From Paramecium tetraurelia (Eukaryota > Ciliophora > Oligohymenophorea > Peniculida > Parameciidae), in the NCBI RefSeq assembly GCF_000165425.1, contig NW_001799422.1, positions 63,206-127,205 of the forward strand: a stretch of 64,000 nt of DNA. Direction: 5' to 3'. The first letter of the stretch is position 1, and each line of letters begins with the position of its first letter. The notes below the pieces were generated by a model that did not search any database, had not been told where the DNA came from, and saw only the letters and a list, made by a program, of their open reading frames with translations. Below are positions 12,005 through 23,785 of this stretch, one piece after another. The position numbers and the translations under genes are program-made.

Positions 12005-15000
12005 ATGTCTTTATCAAATTAGATATTTAGTTTATTACGAACACAAGAGACATACAAGTAAATAAAACAGTATGTAGAATTGGTGAACAAGAAAGATTAG
12101 TAATATCTGGCATAATTTTTAGGTCTGTCTATTAACCAATCTGTGATGCTATTGTTTAGGCTCTCAAGAATAAAGAACCTGTTTTGAATTTAATGGCTAC
12201 AAGATTGGGTAAGGAAGCAGTGGATCAACATAATGTGGAGTTCAATACAATGTTTACAGAAATATGTTTACCCTATTATGAAAAGATCGCTGAGTATAAG
12301 AAGGATGATCTAAGTGATGATAGAGGAAAGTCATATTTCTCAGAAACTCCGGATAAAAATCAATCATAATACGGAAATAGCTTTTTGAGACTTATTCTCG
12401 AGAGCATAGAGGCTTGGGCTAAAATTTACACATGTAAGAGTGATTAAGTGACAATATCTCCTTTTTTTCTGGCATATGCAAGACTAGTGGTGAAGAGAGT
12501 CAAATTTCCCGAGGTTTTCAAATATTACAAGCAGGAAGAAGTGGATAAGAATACATCTGCCACTTTTAAGACACATTCCAAAAATATAGCATAGGTCTTG
12601 GAGGAGAGTAAATTACCAAAGCCAGTTCAATAGATTTAACAACAGGATCCACAATTTAGATAGAATCAACAACCAATTTAAACAGAAAAAGTGCAGAAAC
12701 CCCCTTATACTCCTGGATCTGGTCCTGTAAGTGAAATCTAAAGGGAAATTAACTAGAGTGCGCAATTGTTGATTAATTAGTATAGCCAATTGAAAGCTGA
12801 ATTAACGGAGAAGGCCTTAAGCTTAGGCTTTAAGGCTACAAGTCAGTACATTAAGGACTTGAAGGAAGTCAACTAGAGCTTGTTTCTTCTGAAGGAAAAG
12901 ATCGATAACAAAGTTGAAGAACTCTTAAGTTAGGATGACGAAGATAGTTCTTTGGAACTGTTGAATGTTTAGGATGAGATAAAGATTCTCTATTAATACT
13001 ATCAAAAGCTATAAAAGGAGGAGTTGACTCCACAACAATACAAAAATAAATTCGAGGTATACAAACAATAAGCTCCCAGATAACAGAAAGGCCATTTGCA
13101 ATCTATCTATGAAGAGACTGAGAATTCTTAGTCATCAATGCAATTCGGTAAAGTTGATAAGAAGTTTGCTCCAAATACCAACATTGACAGTCTTGGTTTG
13201 CAGTATAATCCTGAGTAAATTATGCATGATTTTCAAATCCAGTTAAGTGGTATAACAGAGCAACACGAGAGAGAAAAATTAAGGATCCAATAGGAACATT
13301 AGTAGGAGGTATCAAGTCTGAAAAAGCAAATACAAGAGTCAAATTAGATTAGGAACATGTTGGATAATCAAGTGTAGGAGTTCAAAAAAAAGGAGAATAG
13401 ATACAAAGAAATTGAGTAGCAGTATATAGACAGTCAAAAGCAGAAAAATAATTCATCTTAATCATCATCAGATGATGTCAAAAGAATCAATACTACATTG
13501 ACTGATTAAATAAAGGCATTGAAATTATAAAATGAATAAATGTAGAGTTAAAAGGAAAAAGATAGGAATGATATAGATAAAATGAGAATTCACATAGCAG
13601 AATTAAAGGAGGAAAATGAATTTTATAAAGACGAAATAAAAAATCTAAAGTAATAACTGAATACGGAGAAAAATCAAGGGAACTAAAGATTACAATAATT
13701 GGAGGAAAGTCATAAATAAGAGATTAGATAACTACAAGAGTAGATGAAATTCTCTCCTTATCTTGATAATCATAATCTCGACAAAACTCCAAGTAGGGAA
13801 ATTTCTGATCTTTAGAAAAGATTAGAAAATGAGAAGTCTAGATCTGCAAATTTAATACAAGATGTTAGTCATAAAAGTGAACAAATTAAAATCTTAGAGT
13901 AGGAGTTGAAAGCTAAATAACTAGAATTAGAATAATCAAAAGCTGAATAAAATGTTTAGAATACTGCATTGAACATTTAAATCTAATAGAAACATTAAGC
14001 AGAAATCCAAAATTATAAACAATAATATTTATCATTAGAAACATCGAAGAAGATTGAAGAAAATTCATATAAAGAGAAACTGAATCTCCTTGAATAGAAG
14101 TTAAAAATCTAATTTAGTGAGAATGAGAACCTGAGAAATGAAACTTAATTCCTTAAGAACAAGGTCTAAGAATTAAATCAACATTTATAATTCGAGAAAA
14201 CATAATAAAAGACTGAACAGATTTAAATTGAACCTCAATAACCATTACTTAATAATAAACTTGATTTGTCGAAGATCAAAGAGAGTGGTTTTGAGTATGT
14301 GTAAGTCTAGTCCCCTTAGTCAATTTCAAGCAAATAAAATTATTCTTAAGTTGTTAATACAGCAAACCAAAATAAACTAGAGAGACCTTAATCTAATGTT
14401 CCCTATTCTGGCTATCTAAACTTTTAAAATTTACAGATTGAGTTTGTTGACAATGTTAAGAATTTATTCATAAGAACCTAATAGATTAAGGTGCCAGTGC
14501 AAAATGAAATGATATACCCATATCTTACAGCAGAAGAATACTATTAGAAGAAGATTCGTCCCCATAAAGGGATTGTTTTATAATGCAAAAGGACCATACC
14601 TAGTATGATTATTAATCAATAAAATTTGCAATTATACAAAATGTACCATTTGAATAGAGTCAATAATACTATTTTTGTTGATAATTCAGAACTTAAAATC
14701 GCAGTCATAAAATAAATACAAAAAGTCGGGTCTCAGTTTTATATTAATTATGGTATATATTTCAAAACAGACGTACAGAGTTTGAATTTAAAGGCATATA
14801 TGAAAAACTTGATGAACTTTGAAACCTTATGGACATCACAGCAAGAAATTTAATAAAATTTATAGAGAAAACAACAATTGCTCTTGGAAGTAAGTATTAA
14901 ATTACAACAATCAGAAATCTCTGAAGTGCCAATATTGGAAGTCAATTATAAGTAATAATATATGATATTTATAATTTAGTAATAAGATCTAATAAGTTTT

Positions 15001-15382
15001 ATTGCCTTTACAAATTCTAAGTTTGATTCAATACCGCAAAATTAGTAAAATTGGATATCAAAGAAAGTGGAAGACTGCCAAGATATACAGATCGGAAGTG
15101 TTTGAATACAATACATTAATATTGTCTAATCATCTAGATATCACTAGGTTAAATGAATGTTTTTCTATCACAAATCCAGAAAAGTTAGATAGTTATGCCC
15201 AAGGTTTGGATGAAATTAAATATTTTGCTCAGTTTTAATTGTAATTTTACAATTTAGAGGGAATCATAAAATTTGAATTGATGCCGAATCAAAAAATGAT
15301 TATCTTTGTAGGTCTAGAGAATTCTAAACAAAGTGCGTAGATTTAGAGATTGATAAGTGTATTTTAGGAAATTTTTACCTGA
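12005..15382 (+). CDS. VHS/ENTH-like + coiled-coil + alpha-adaptin-type ear protein
   Basis: A 23-nt intron near 12099 and a 25-nt intron near 15029 leave 1109 residues. Residues ~1-130 resemble a VHS/ENTH superhelix (ICDAIVQALKNKEPVLNLMA, KEAVDQHNVEFNTMFTEICL). A Pro/Gln linker and ~450 residues of Glu/Gln/Lys coiled coil follow. The last ~300 residues align by eye with the alpha-adaptin appendage: a beta-sandwich half with QFYINYGIYFKTDVQSLNLK and EISEVPILEVNYK, then the platform half with YQRKWKTAKIYRSEVFEYN, LDSYAQGLDEIKYFAQFQLQ and IIKFELMPNQKMIIFVGLEN. This layout is analogous to GGA proteins (VHS-GAT-GAE) but with an AP-2-like ear and no adaptin trunk. It likely links ubiquitin/lipid binding to clathrin accessory recruitment in endocytosis or TGN sorting (inference). 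Confidence 0.7.
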
Positions 15383-15658
15383 TTTCCATAACATTAAATT
15401 AAAAAATATATGATTAATTATTGAATTTATTCTAATCAACTAAATAAAAGGCGATTATAATATATTTATAATCGATTACAATATAACTAGTAAAATGCTA
15501 TAAATTGGAAACTATGTTATAAATACAAAAGAATCAAAGTCGATTTCAAATGGGAGTGCCAGAATCGATTCATCGCAATCGTATGTAATTCATAACATTG
15601 ATAATACAAAATTGTATTATTACAATGTATTTACAATAGTTAGAATCCCGTTTTTAGG

Positions 15659-16213
15659 ATGGCTCCATTAGAAAACTTTCAGAGTGTGAGTGAAAATAAA
15701 TATTCACATATCTTCAGCTCCTTTGAATAGTCTCCAAGACAAGAAGATCAATAACACCAAAACTAGTAAGGAAATAAGTAAATAATTAAAAAGAGAGCAT
15801 TTTCCTTTACAGAACATGAAACCACAAAAAACGAGCATAGATGCAATACATCAGGAGATTTGAGAACCAAGAAGTCATATGTTGTTTTTACAACAAGAGT
15901 TTTGGAATGCAAAAGAAAGGAATAAGATAAATAGTTGAATGCCGAAACGCCAAAACTCGGAAAAGATTAGTTATAGGATTCACGATTGACTGTGAAATAG
16001 AAAATGGATTATTCACAACCTTCATCTCCAAGAATTCAGGATTTCAAGTTGAATGATAATGCTAGTTTAGAAGCTAAACAAACACAAACAACAGCTTGGG
16101 GTTCAATCACAAGTAAGAGCGAGTTGGATTAAATTTTGAAAGATTGCTTGTAGAATTTTGAAAAGAATAAAGCCTAAAGATCTGATGAATATGTAGCTTG
16201 TTTTCTATTTTGA
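15659..16213 (+). CDS. Hypothetical disordered protein
   Basis: An uninterrupted frame from ATG 15659 encodes 184 residues (MAPLENFQSVSENKYSHIF...). It is Ser/Gln/Lys/Glu-rich, predicted disordered by composition, with a central segment KRAFSFTEHETTK and several S/T-P sites (PSSPRIQD). The last codons may instead be removed by a canonical 28-nt intron (GTAGCTTG..CATAG), moving the stop to about 16221. No family is recognised. It converges on isocitrate lyase with about 40 bp between ends. Confidence 0.55.
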
Positions 16214-16253
16214 TACATAGATATGAATATATATATTGATATTTAACACATAA

Positions 16254-17951
16254 TCATTTGTTGTCGAATTAATGTTCAGTTGAGTCTTCGCCTGAAGATA
16301 TCAATGTACTTTGATTAACAATAGTCATAACATGATCTATTATTTCAGCTCCAGACCATCTAAATGAGCATATAATTAAGATTACTTTTGATGTCTCAAT
16401 TAATCAACATTATGTTTCTCTTCCTTTCTTTAAATATCCTCAACATAGGCCAGCATATATCTCTCGGATAAATCTTTAGAGAATCTTTCACTTTGTAATG
16501 CATTTAAATGAAATCCTGCCAATGTAATAAACTAAATAAATAGCATTGAATATCAATACTTGCCAAGTATACCCTAACTTCCCTAATTCAGAATTAAAGT
16601 TTTTGAGTTCACTGTCTGAGAATCCGAATTTACTCCAATTAAAACTTGGAGAACAATTATAGCAAAGGACCTTATTATGCTAAAGTTCAAATTGTAATTC
16701 ATCAGAGAGTTCCTTGGCAACTTTCAAATCAGGTGTTGAGGTTTCCATCCACAAAGCATCTGCGTATTTTAAATATTCCTATTATAGATAATTATAATAT
16801 ACTTTAGCTCTTATTGCACAATAATGAACACTACTCTTAAGAGCATAGAACCCATCAGGATTTCTACATTACTCCCAATCGAATTCAAGTTCAAATCCTA
16901 ATCTCTTTGCTAAGTCCTTAGCTTTTTTGATTCCTCCAATTTCACATTGGTTCAACCATTAATTAGTGGCTTATATTCTCTTATCTTTATCGATCATTTG
17001 TTCGATTATAAAAACTCCTGCTTCTGGATAAGTGCAAGGTCTATCATGAAACTTTGTTACTCCAAGAATGTATGGTTAATCAATCAAATCTACATTTGTT
17101 TCTATGAATCGTGCACCTAAGGCATCAGTTCTTGCAATAATAAATAATTCATTTCCCATGATATCAGCTTAAAGTCTACAGGCTATGAGCTTTTAGACAT
17201 GAGTGTTAGTAGATGTTACAACTCTTCCAGCCATATGGCCGCATTTCTTCAAATCAGGTCTTTAATCCTCCAAATGAATCCCTGCAGCTCCAGATTCAAT
17301 AAATAATTTTGTCAATTTCATTACACTGCTTGTACCACCAAATCCTGCATCTGCATCACAAATGACAGGAACTAGATAATCATAAGGTTTTTTTTATTTT
17401 CGTTATTCAGCAGTAATTAGGCTTCTTTCATATTACTATCTTCTGTCTTAAAATCTTTGCATCTACCATCAATTTTATGATTACTTTGACTAACTAATCA
17501 CATTTTTTAGGCACAGTGTCATATGGATAATCAGCAAAATCAGGTCCTGGGTCATTCGTTGTAGAAGCTGAAGAAGAACATTGCCAACCTGATACATATA
17601 TTGATGTCATGTATTTCGACATATTAATAACCTAAACAGTATCTAGAGCTCCACATGCAAGTGAGAATCTATTATCATAATTATTGAATACCCTTTGCTT
17701 TTTTTTAAATCCATCATGAGTTTATAGAATTTCCTTGCCATGAAATCAGAGAATTGGTTAGGCACAATCTATCCTCTTACTTCAGCAACCTATTTAGCTG
17801 TGTATGGACGCAGGACATTATTGAAACGCGGACTCTTGAACCAACTATTTGATGAGATTATAATGGATGATTACTTATCCAATTCAATTATCTACTACTG
17901 CAACATCTACTCTTCATCATATTGTCCACTCAATTAGGATAATCTATTCAT
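16254..17951 (-). CDS. ICL: Isocitrate lyase (glyoxylate cycle)
   Basis: Four introns (23, 22, 28 and 26 nt) give 532 residues, the expected size of eukaryotic ICL. Recognisable blocks are [87 protein letters not shown] with the [11 protein letters not shown] active-site loop (catalytic Cys), then [34 protein letters not shown] and [11 protein letters not shown]. It cleaves isocitrate to succinate and glyoxylate so that acetyl-CoA can feed gluconeogenesis, a known ciliate capacity. The C-terminus ends EHQFDNK, so no classical SKL-type signal is visible; peroxisomal import would need another route. Confidence 0.97.
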
Positions 17952-18092
17952 AAATTAAAAATTATTTAGATATAAACTATATGGTAATTGGGAAATTTTA
18001 TAAGAATCAAATTATAAGTATATTCCATTATTAAATTTCATTTATGCAAAGATATCAGAATTATATTATTACTATGATTATAAAATAAGCAT

Positions 18093-19102
18093 TCATAAGA
18101 TTTTATACTATTTTAAAGTATTTGTGAGCAAAATTTAAAGGAAATCTTCATTACTACATTGATTCTATTAAAATTTAGACCAAATTTTAATTACAATGCA
18201 GTCTCTTAATAGTTTTGTCTCAGAAAACGCTATTTTAGTTAAACGAACAAAAGATGCATAAGAAAAATGCTCGATAGAATCATTTGGCCTTTTGTAAATC
18301 GCATTGAATAATATTTTATATATTCCTTGAATTATAAGATGTCAACATTAAAATAGTTGTGTAATTACAAGATAGATTGTTGAAAAATTCATTATAATCT
18401 AACAAAACATTAAGTTCATTATCCTATTTCTTACGAATATCATGAATCGATTTACAAAATCTTGATCATCAATTTTAAAAGCAAATAATATTCTTAACAA
18501 TTATGATTAACGCAAGGAGGTTAATAATAATAATTTAAATATGTTCTTACAATTTGGCTGTATTTTTTAGACTCAAAATTCTTATATAGGTCTTTTAGTT
18601 GTGATAGAAAACTCTTGAATTAAAAAAAATTTTTAATTCTTATATCAAACATCATTATCATCCTTTTTGACTCATAGGACAACTAATTATCAAAATAATA
18701 TTGTAATAATGAGCCATATTCTTTATTTCCCACTTCTATATTGATCTATAAGTTTGTGCTGGTCATGAAATTTTATGAATATGATGAATCTCAATAATTA
18801 ATAACAAAGAAGAAAATATATTCAGACAAACAAATGGTTAGAAATAAAGCACCTAAAGTACAATGGTGCATGACTCAAAGCTAAAATTAGTTATTTCAGT
18901 AATGGAAATCATAAGGATAAATATATTTGTAATAATTACAAAAATAGCATCAGTGATCATTCATAAATGAATTTTGGCTTTAGTTTCGCCGATACGTAAT
19001 ACTTTAGTTCCATTTATATAGACTATTCGATCTGTATTCTTTTCTTAATTCCTTTAAATATTCTTTTTGTCCTTTCTCTTTCTTTGATGCAGAACAACCC
19101 AT
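18093..19102 (-). CDS. Putative N-acylated protein; broken or unresolved gene
   Basis: The ATG complementary to 19100-19102 starts MGCSASKKEKGQKEYLKELR, a textbook N-myristoylation (Gly2) plus palmitoylation (Cys3) context. After about 47 residues the frame meets TGA four times within ~200 bp yet stays coding-like in between. Downstream, clear coding stretches appear: EVGNKEYGSLLQYYFDNQLS, KSFLSQLKDLYKNFESKKYS, QDNELNVLLDYNEFFNNL (after a 26-nt intron, GTAAATCG..GTAAG) and SIEHFSYASFVRLTKIAFSE, ending near TGA 18093-18095. Several frame changes lack matching introns. It could be a pseudogene, two genes, or a gene with unusual splicing. No domain family is recognised. Confidence 0.4.
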
Positions 19103-19406
19103 TAATACTTTACAAAAAATATAAATATACACATAAATACTTCAAAATTACGCTTATATTTTAACATTTAGTTATTTATTGTTTAATTTTATATATGATG
19201 TATAAACTAAACAAATCTTGTTTTTGATTTTAGTATATATGTTTAGATTTAAGGTTTTTATAAATTCAGAGAGTGGAAAAGGGTACACATGTTGGATAAT
19301 GAAGGATAGAGGTTTTTATTGGTCTGATTAGATTAATGTGATTGATTATTTAAAAATTTTTTGCGTATGAGCTAAAAATTATTTAAATTATTTCTCATAT
19401 CACAAA
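19103..19406. other. Intergenic region
   Basis: About 300 bp of AT-rich spacer between divergent genes; no gene or repeat seen. Confidence 0.5.
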
Positions 19407-20946
19407 ATGAATATTGCCGAGAGACTACAGAAGGAAGCCGAAAAGAAAAGAGTGCAATAGGAAGAATAGTTGAAAGTAGGCAATAAGGCCATCAAGGAAA
19501 AATATGAAGCGGAATATTAGGAAAACAAAAATAAATTGAGTTAGGAAATCAAACAGGACATTAAATTAATCTCTCAATAATATCCTAGTTTCTAAGTAAA
19601 TTCAATTTACCATTAAAAAGAAATTTGCTTTGTACAAAATTTATAAGCAGTTCGATTTCAATAGAGAGATTGCAAATGAATTCATTAGCATTTAAATCTA
19701 AAATCAAAATTAATAAGACAATGGTGACGATGATTGGATTGAAATAACTAGCAAAAGGAAAGCACTCTTTCATAAGATGACCAAATCAAGTGAAAATAAT
19801 CAGAGGCCAAAGAGATCCTAATCTGTGACTAATAAACAAGAATCGGAAAATATTCAATAAAGACAATCTCATTAATATGAAAATAATTAAAGAACTTAAA
19901 GAAGAAATGCCTCAGGGGATCGAAAGAGAGAAATTTCTCCAAAAAAATTCAACTATCAAAATAGGAAATAAGAAAAATTTGATAATGACAGATACAACAT
20001 CAAATCAGAAGGGCGCAGAAATTAATAAGGGAATTAAAAAAACAATACACCATTTCAAAATACGTATTAACCTAAATATATCTATGTACCAAAATACTAA
20101 GAAGATGATGATTGTCCATATGTGCCTAAATCAGTCATATATTAGACTTAAAATTAAAATTAATCCGTTCATCACCAGAAATAACAAGAATAATATAAAA
20201 TAAATGGGAATAATGAAAATGCAGAAAAAAGTAATTAATAATCTATTGGAGATCAATCTAAACAAGATAGATCTGCATAAAAATTAAATTAAAATTAAGA
20301 GGCTCTGACACAAGAGAAAATTAAATAAGATTAGCTTAAGTAATAATAATAATAAGAACAATTAAGACAAGAATAATTAAAATAAGAATAGATAAAGTAG
20401 GAATAAATTAGATAAGAATAACTAAGATAAGAATAGATTAGATAGGAATAAATTAAGTAAGAATAAATTAGATAAGATCAAATAAAGTAAGAAAAGTTTA
20501 GATAAGAATAATTAAAATAAGAGTAAATTAGATAAGAATAATTAAGATAGGAATAACTTAAATAAGAATAAATTAGATAAGAATAATTAAGATAAGAATA
20601 ACTAAGATAGGAATAACTAAGATAAGAATAAATTAGATAAGAAGAAATCAGATAAGAATAGATTAGATAGGAATAGTTAAGATTATAAGAAATAAAATTA
20701 GATTAGCAATAAAAACAACAATAACAATTGTTAAATTAGCCATTATAATTCAATTATTAAAATTAATCTCTCTAACAAGATTTGTCCTAATCATAAACTA
20801 ATAAATAACAGGTTATGAGTTCGATGTTTGCTCCTTAATTCTAGATAGCTCCTTAAGGATTTATGTAGTAGAATTAGGAACAATAAGGCATTAACAATTA
20901 GCCTTCTGTCTATGATATGCTTATGAGTTATATTAATTATGAATGA
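19407..20946 (+). CDS. Glutamine-rich protein with QEQLR/QEQIR pentapeptide repeat
   Basis: One 25-nt intron (GTAAATTC..AAAAAG near 19596) gives 504 residues. The first ~70 residues are a charged coiled coil (ERLQKEAEKKRVQQEEQL), followed by FALYKIYKQFDFNREIANEF and an acidic patch with DDDWIEITSKRKALFHKM. A long Asn/Gln-rich low-complexity stretch leads to about 23 tandem QEQ(L/I)(R/K) units, each Gln written TAA, TAG or CAA. The C-terminus is Gln/Pro/Met-rich (VMSSMFAPQFQIAPQGFM). In the universal code the repeat would be a wall of stops, direct evidence for UAA/UAG = Gln. Function unknown; a long single alpha-helix or coiled coil is expected. Confidence 0.75.
20335..20690 (+). repeat. 15-bp coding tandem repeat (QEQLR)
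   Basis: About 23 imperfect copies of a 15-bp unit close to TAAGAATAACTAAGA, in frame, encoding QEQLR, QEQIR or QEQLK. Variation is mostly TAA/TAG exchange and A/G or L/I changes at fixed positions. It ends where the sequence becomes LQEIKLDQQQKQ. Confidence 0.85.
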
Positions 20947-21175
20947 GGTTAGATAATGATGATTTATTTAATTATACAAATTGATTCAAAAAGTTTTAAA
21001 TTTATTAAATGAATGAAAAATATTAGAGGTTTCTAACATGTTATTTCCGATAAACAATTATCTGATAATATAAATTTAAAAGCAATGCAAACGAAATAGA
21101 AATCTCATCAAATAATCTCCATCTTAATATGTTTATTAATAAATAAAATCATTCGACAAATATCTAATTTTTTCA

Positions 21176-21676
21176 ATGCAACCCATAAATTAGTTGCTTA
21201 TCACAATAGCTAAAATTTTGGAAGAAATTTTAAAGGAAACAGATCAATTGAGTTTGTAAGAGGTATCCGTATTCCACGCTTCGAGAGCCCCATCTATCTC
21301 AATTCAAAGTTATATTCAGAGAATTGCAAAATATACGAATTGCAACAGTGCTTGCTTTGTTCTTGCTTTGATATATCTAGATAAAGTGTAGGAAATGCGC
21401 TAAGATGTAGTGCTTAATTCAAATTGCATACATAGGTATGAACTTGTAATATTGTGTTGATTTATGATAGTTTCTATAATGGTGGCAATAAAGTATTATG
21501 ACGATGAATATTATAAGAATGAATACTATGCAAAGGTGGGAGGCTTGTCATTAAAGGAGATAAATAAATTGGAGATGGAATTTTTAGATATGTTGAATTA
21601 CGAATTATATATATAAAATGAAGTATTTGAAGTTTATGAAGAGAGATTGAAATAATATGAAGTCATAGAGATCTGA
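21176..21676 (+). CDS. PHO80/U-type cyclin (frame problem at one junction)
   Basis: ATG 21176 begins MQPINQLLITIAKILEEILK. Family motifs are FHASRAPSISIQSYIQRIAK, CNSACFVLALIYLDKV, NSNCIHR, then VAIKYYDDEYYKNEYYAKVG and LKEINKLEMEFLDMLNYELY, the PHO80-like cyclin box that binds PHO85/CDK5-type kinases. Between HR and the next helix a stop in frame must be removed. The natural intron is 25 nt (21446-21470, GTAATA..GATAG), which leaves the right number of residues but shifts the frame by one base. A 15-nt intron (21456-21470) would keep frame but inserts three extra residues. Hence either a one-base deletion or very unusual splicing. About 157 residues. Confidence 0.75.
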
Positions 21677-21765
21677 TGAACTTTAGGATTTAATTGATGA
21701 TTATATTGTTTATGATAATTTAGTAATAAAACACCAGAAGTCTGTTAATTTTAATATTTTATACT

Positions 21766-23464
21766 TCATTCTTTTTTTCCAATATGATTATTATAAATTA
21801 CATTTAAGTTTTCTTAATTTGACATCTACACTAAATTATCATTCATATTGTTATCTGAAATATCTACACTTGGATAGGCTTCCATGAATCTACGAAATAA
21901 TTTCATGAACTCAAATACCTCTATCTTATACCATCATCTTTGAGATAGACTCCTGGGAGTTGATTACCTAGAGTGATCCAATTTGGTCTACAATTATGAG
22001 GTCTTCCAAATAATTCTACTTTTTTTCCATTTGGACACATTCTGTTTATAATACCATAAACTTCATCAGGTTTTCTGGAGGTTTCTCTAACTTCTGAGAC
22101 AATGACATCACAATCTAATCCTTTAATTAATTGAGGATTTCCTTTGATTCCAATCAAACAGTGTTCCTATGAGATGAGATAATAATTTACTTTGCTATGA
22201 TTAAGCCAATGTCCAGTTCTTCCTGTTCTGATAATACGATGTAATTGATTTACTTTAATCCAAACCAATTCTTCAACTCTTCTGTAACCCCATAGAATTA
22301 AGCACTCTCTTCCCAACTCCATAGCTCTACCTGTGACCCATAAGAAAATGATTCCATCATTCTGCAATAAATCTACTCTAAGTGCTTTCATTTCCTTGTC
22401 TTTTAAAGTTCCATAAGGTAAATTCATATGGATGTCCCAAGGTGGATCAGCCATAATAACATCAAATTTACCAAGGACTCTGAAATCAAAGATTCTCAAA
22501 TCACAATTAATCCATTGAGGTGGCATACTCTTATGATTAGACAATGCTGTCTAAATTCTTTTTTGCCAATCAACATCATTTCCATCGAGAATGTAATGTA
22601 TGTATTTACATTATTCTTACTCAGGACATTAATCCAGATATGTACAATTACCTAATTTTGTTTATGTATTTGCTTTGAGTATCTTTCTAAAATGGGTTTT
22701 CTGACATTAAACATTTCTACATTTGTCTCTTGTGAAATTCTCACATATTTAAAGTCCTCTTTCTGTAAATTTTCTTTTTGCTTCTTCCTCATCGTAATTT
22801 TCAGTTTTCAATAAGGCTGCTCTTTTCCTTTCCAAAGCCAATTAAACAACATTATCTTCATATTTTAAACTAATGTTTCCTACATTTTCAATCAATCTTT
22901 TTTTCTAAGCCGCAATCTTCGGCAATAAACTAACATTAGTTTTTTAATTTCTAGCTTCATCCAACAAGTGATCAATTTTTAGAAATGTTTATCCACTTGT
23001 AATTGATCTGATTTCCTCCTTAATCCATTCTTCGACTGTAGGCATTTGCTTTGGTTTATCTTTTGAATATTAGATATTCATTTGTCCCAATTTCTCTTTT
23101 GAGATAGATAAAATGAAATCCTGCAAATATGTACCTACAGCGAGTTTCGATAAATTGATTGCTCCTGCCTCCGATAATTAAATTAGAATGGGTTCAATTT
23201 AGAGATTCCTCAGATATGGAGTACTTGTTTTAGTCTTAATTGAATGAATTAATGCAATACTAAAAATATTGTGTTTATGTAAGTGTATAATTCACCACCT
23301 GATATAGGGTAATCAAATTAATCACTCAGCATAAATTCAATAACAACTGCTCTAAATTGCTCTTGATTAATAGGAGGAAACCTTAGCACTTCGTTCTTTT
23401 CTTTGTCTCTTGACCTAGAACGATTTGGATCTCCTTTTACCTTCTTATATTTATCTTTATTCAT
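21766..23464 (-). CDS. METTL3: METTL3/IME4-type mRNA m6A methyltransferase with CCCH fingers
   Basis: Introns of 26 and 24 nt, plus one uncertain junction, give about 540 residues. The N-terminal half is helical. Two CCCH zinc fingers follow: [18 protein letters not shown] and CTYLDQCPEQEQCKYIHY. The MT-A70 domain has [17 protein letters not shown] with the catalytic DPPW, then [56 protein letters not shown] and [20 protein letters not shown]. It would install N6-methyladenosine in mRNA with a METTL14 partner. Near the C-terminus, coding resumes after KDDG in another frame ([20 protein letters not shown]). Joining needs an 11-nt gap or a 26-nt AAG-ended intron; otherwise the protein ends at about 21891. 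Confidence 0.9.
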
Positions 23465-23785
23465 TAATAATTATATATAATTATATGCCCAGATTCTCAA
23501 ATTTATTCTATATCCAAATGTAAGTCTGTGTTAAGTAATTGAAAACTAAGCACTCACAAGAAACATGAGGATTTGATTAGATGATCAATCTCTATATATT
23601 TAACATATATAAACAAGAATTAAAATCGCTTATTTCAGTCCAAAAATATCAATATAAACACTACTTGTTAACTTAAATTGTTTAACTTTTTCAGACTGAA
23701 AAATGCGCTGATTAAATTTTTAGTTCTTTTAATCTCAATTTAATGTGTTGATGTAACTATTTCTTGTTCCACTTGATTTATAAGG

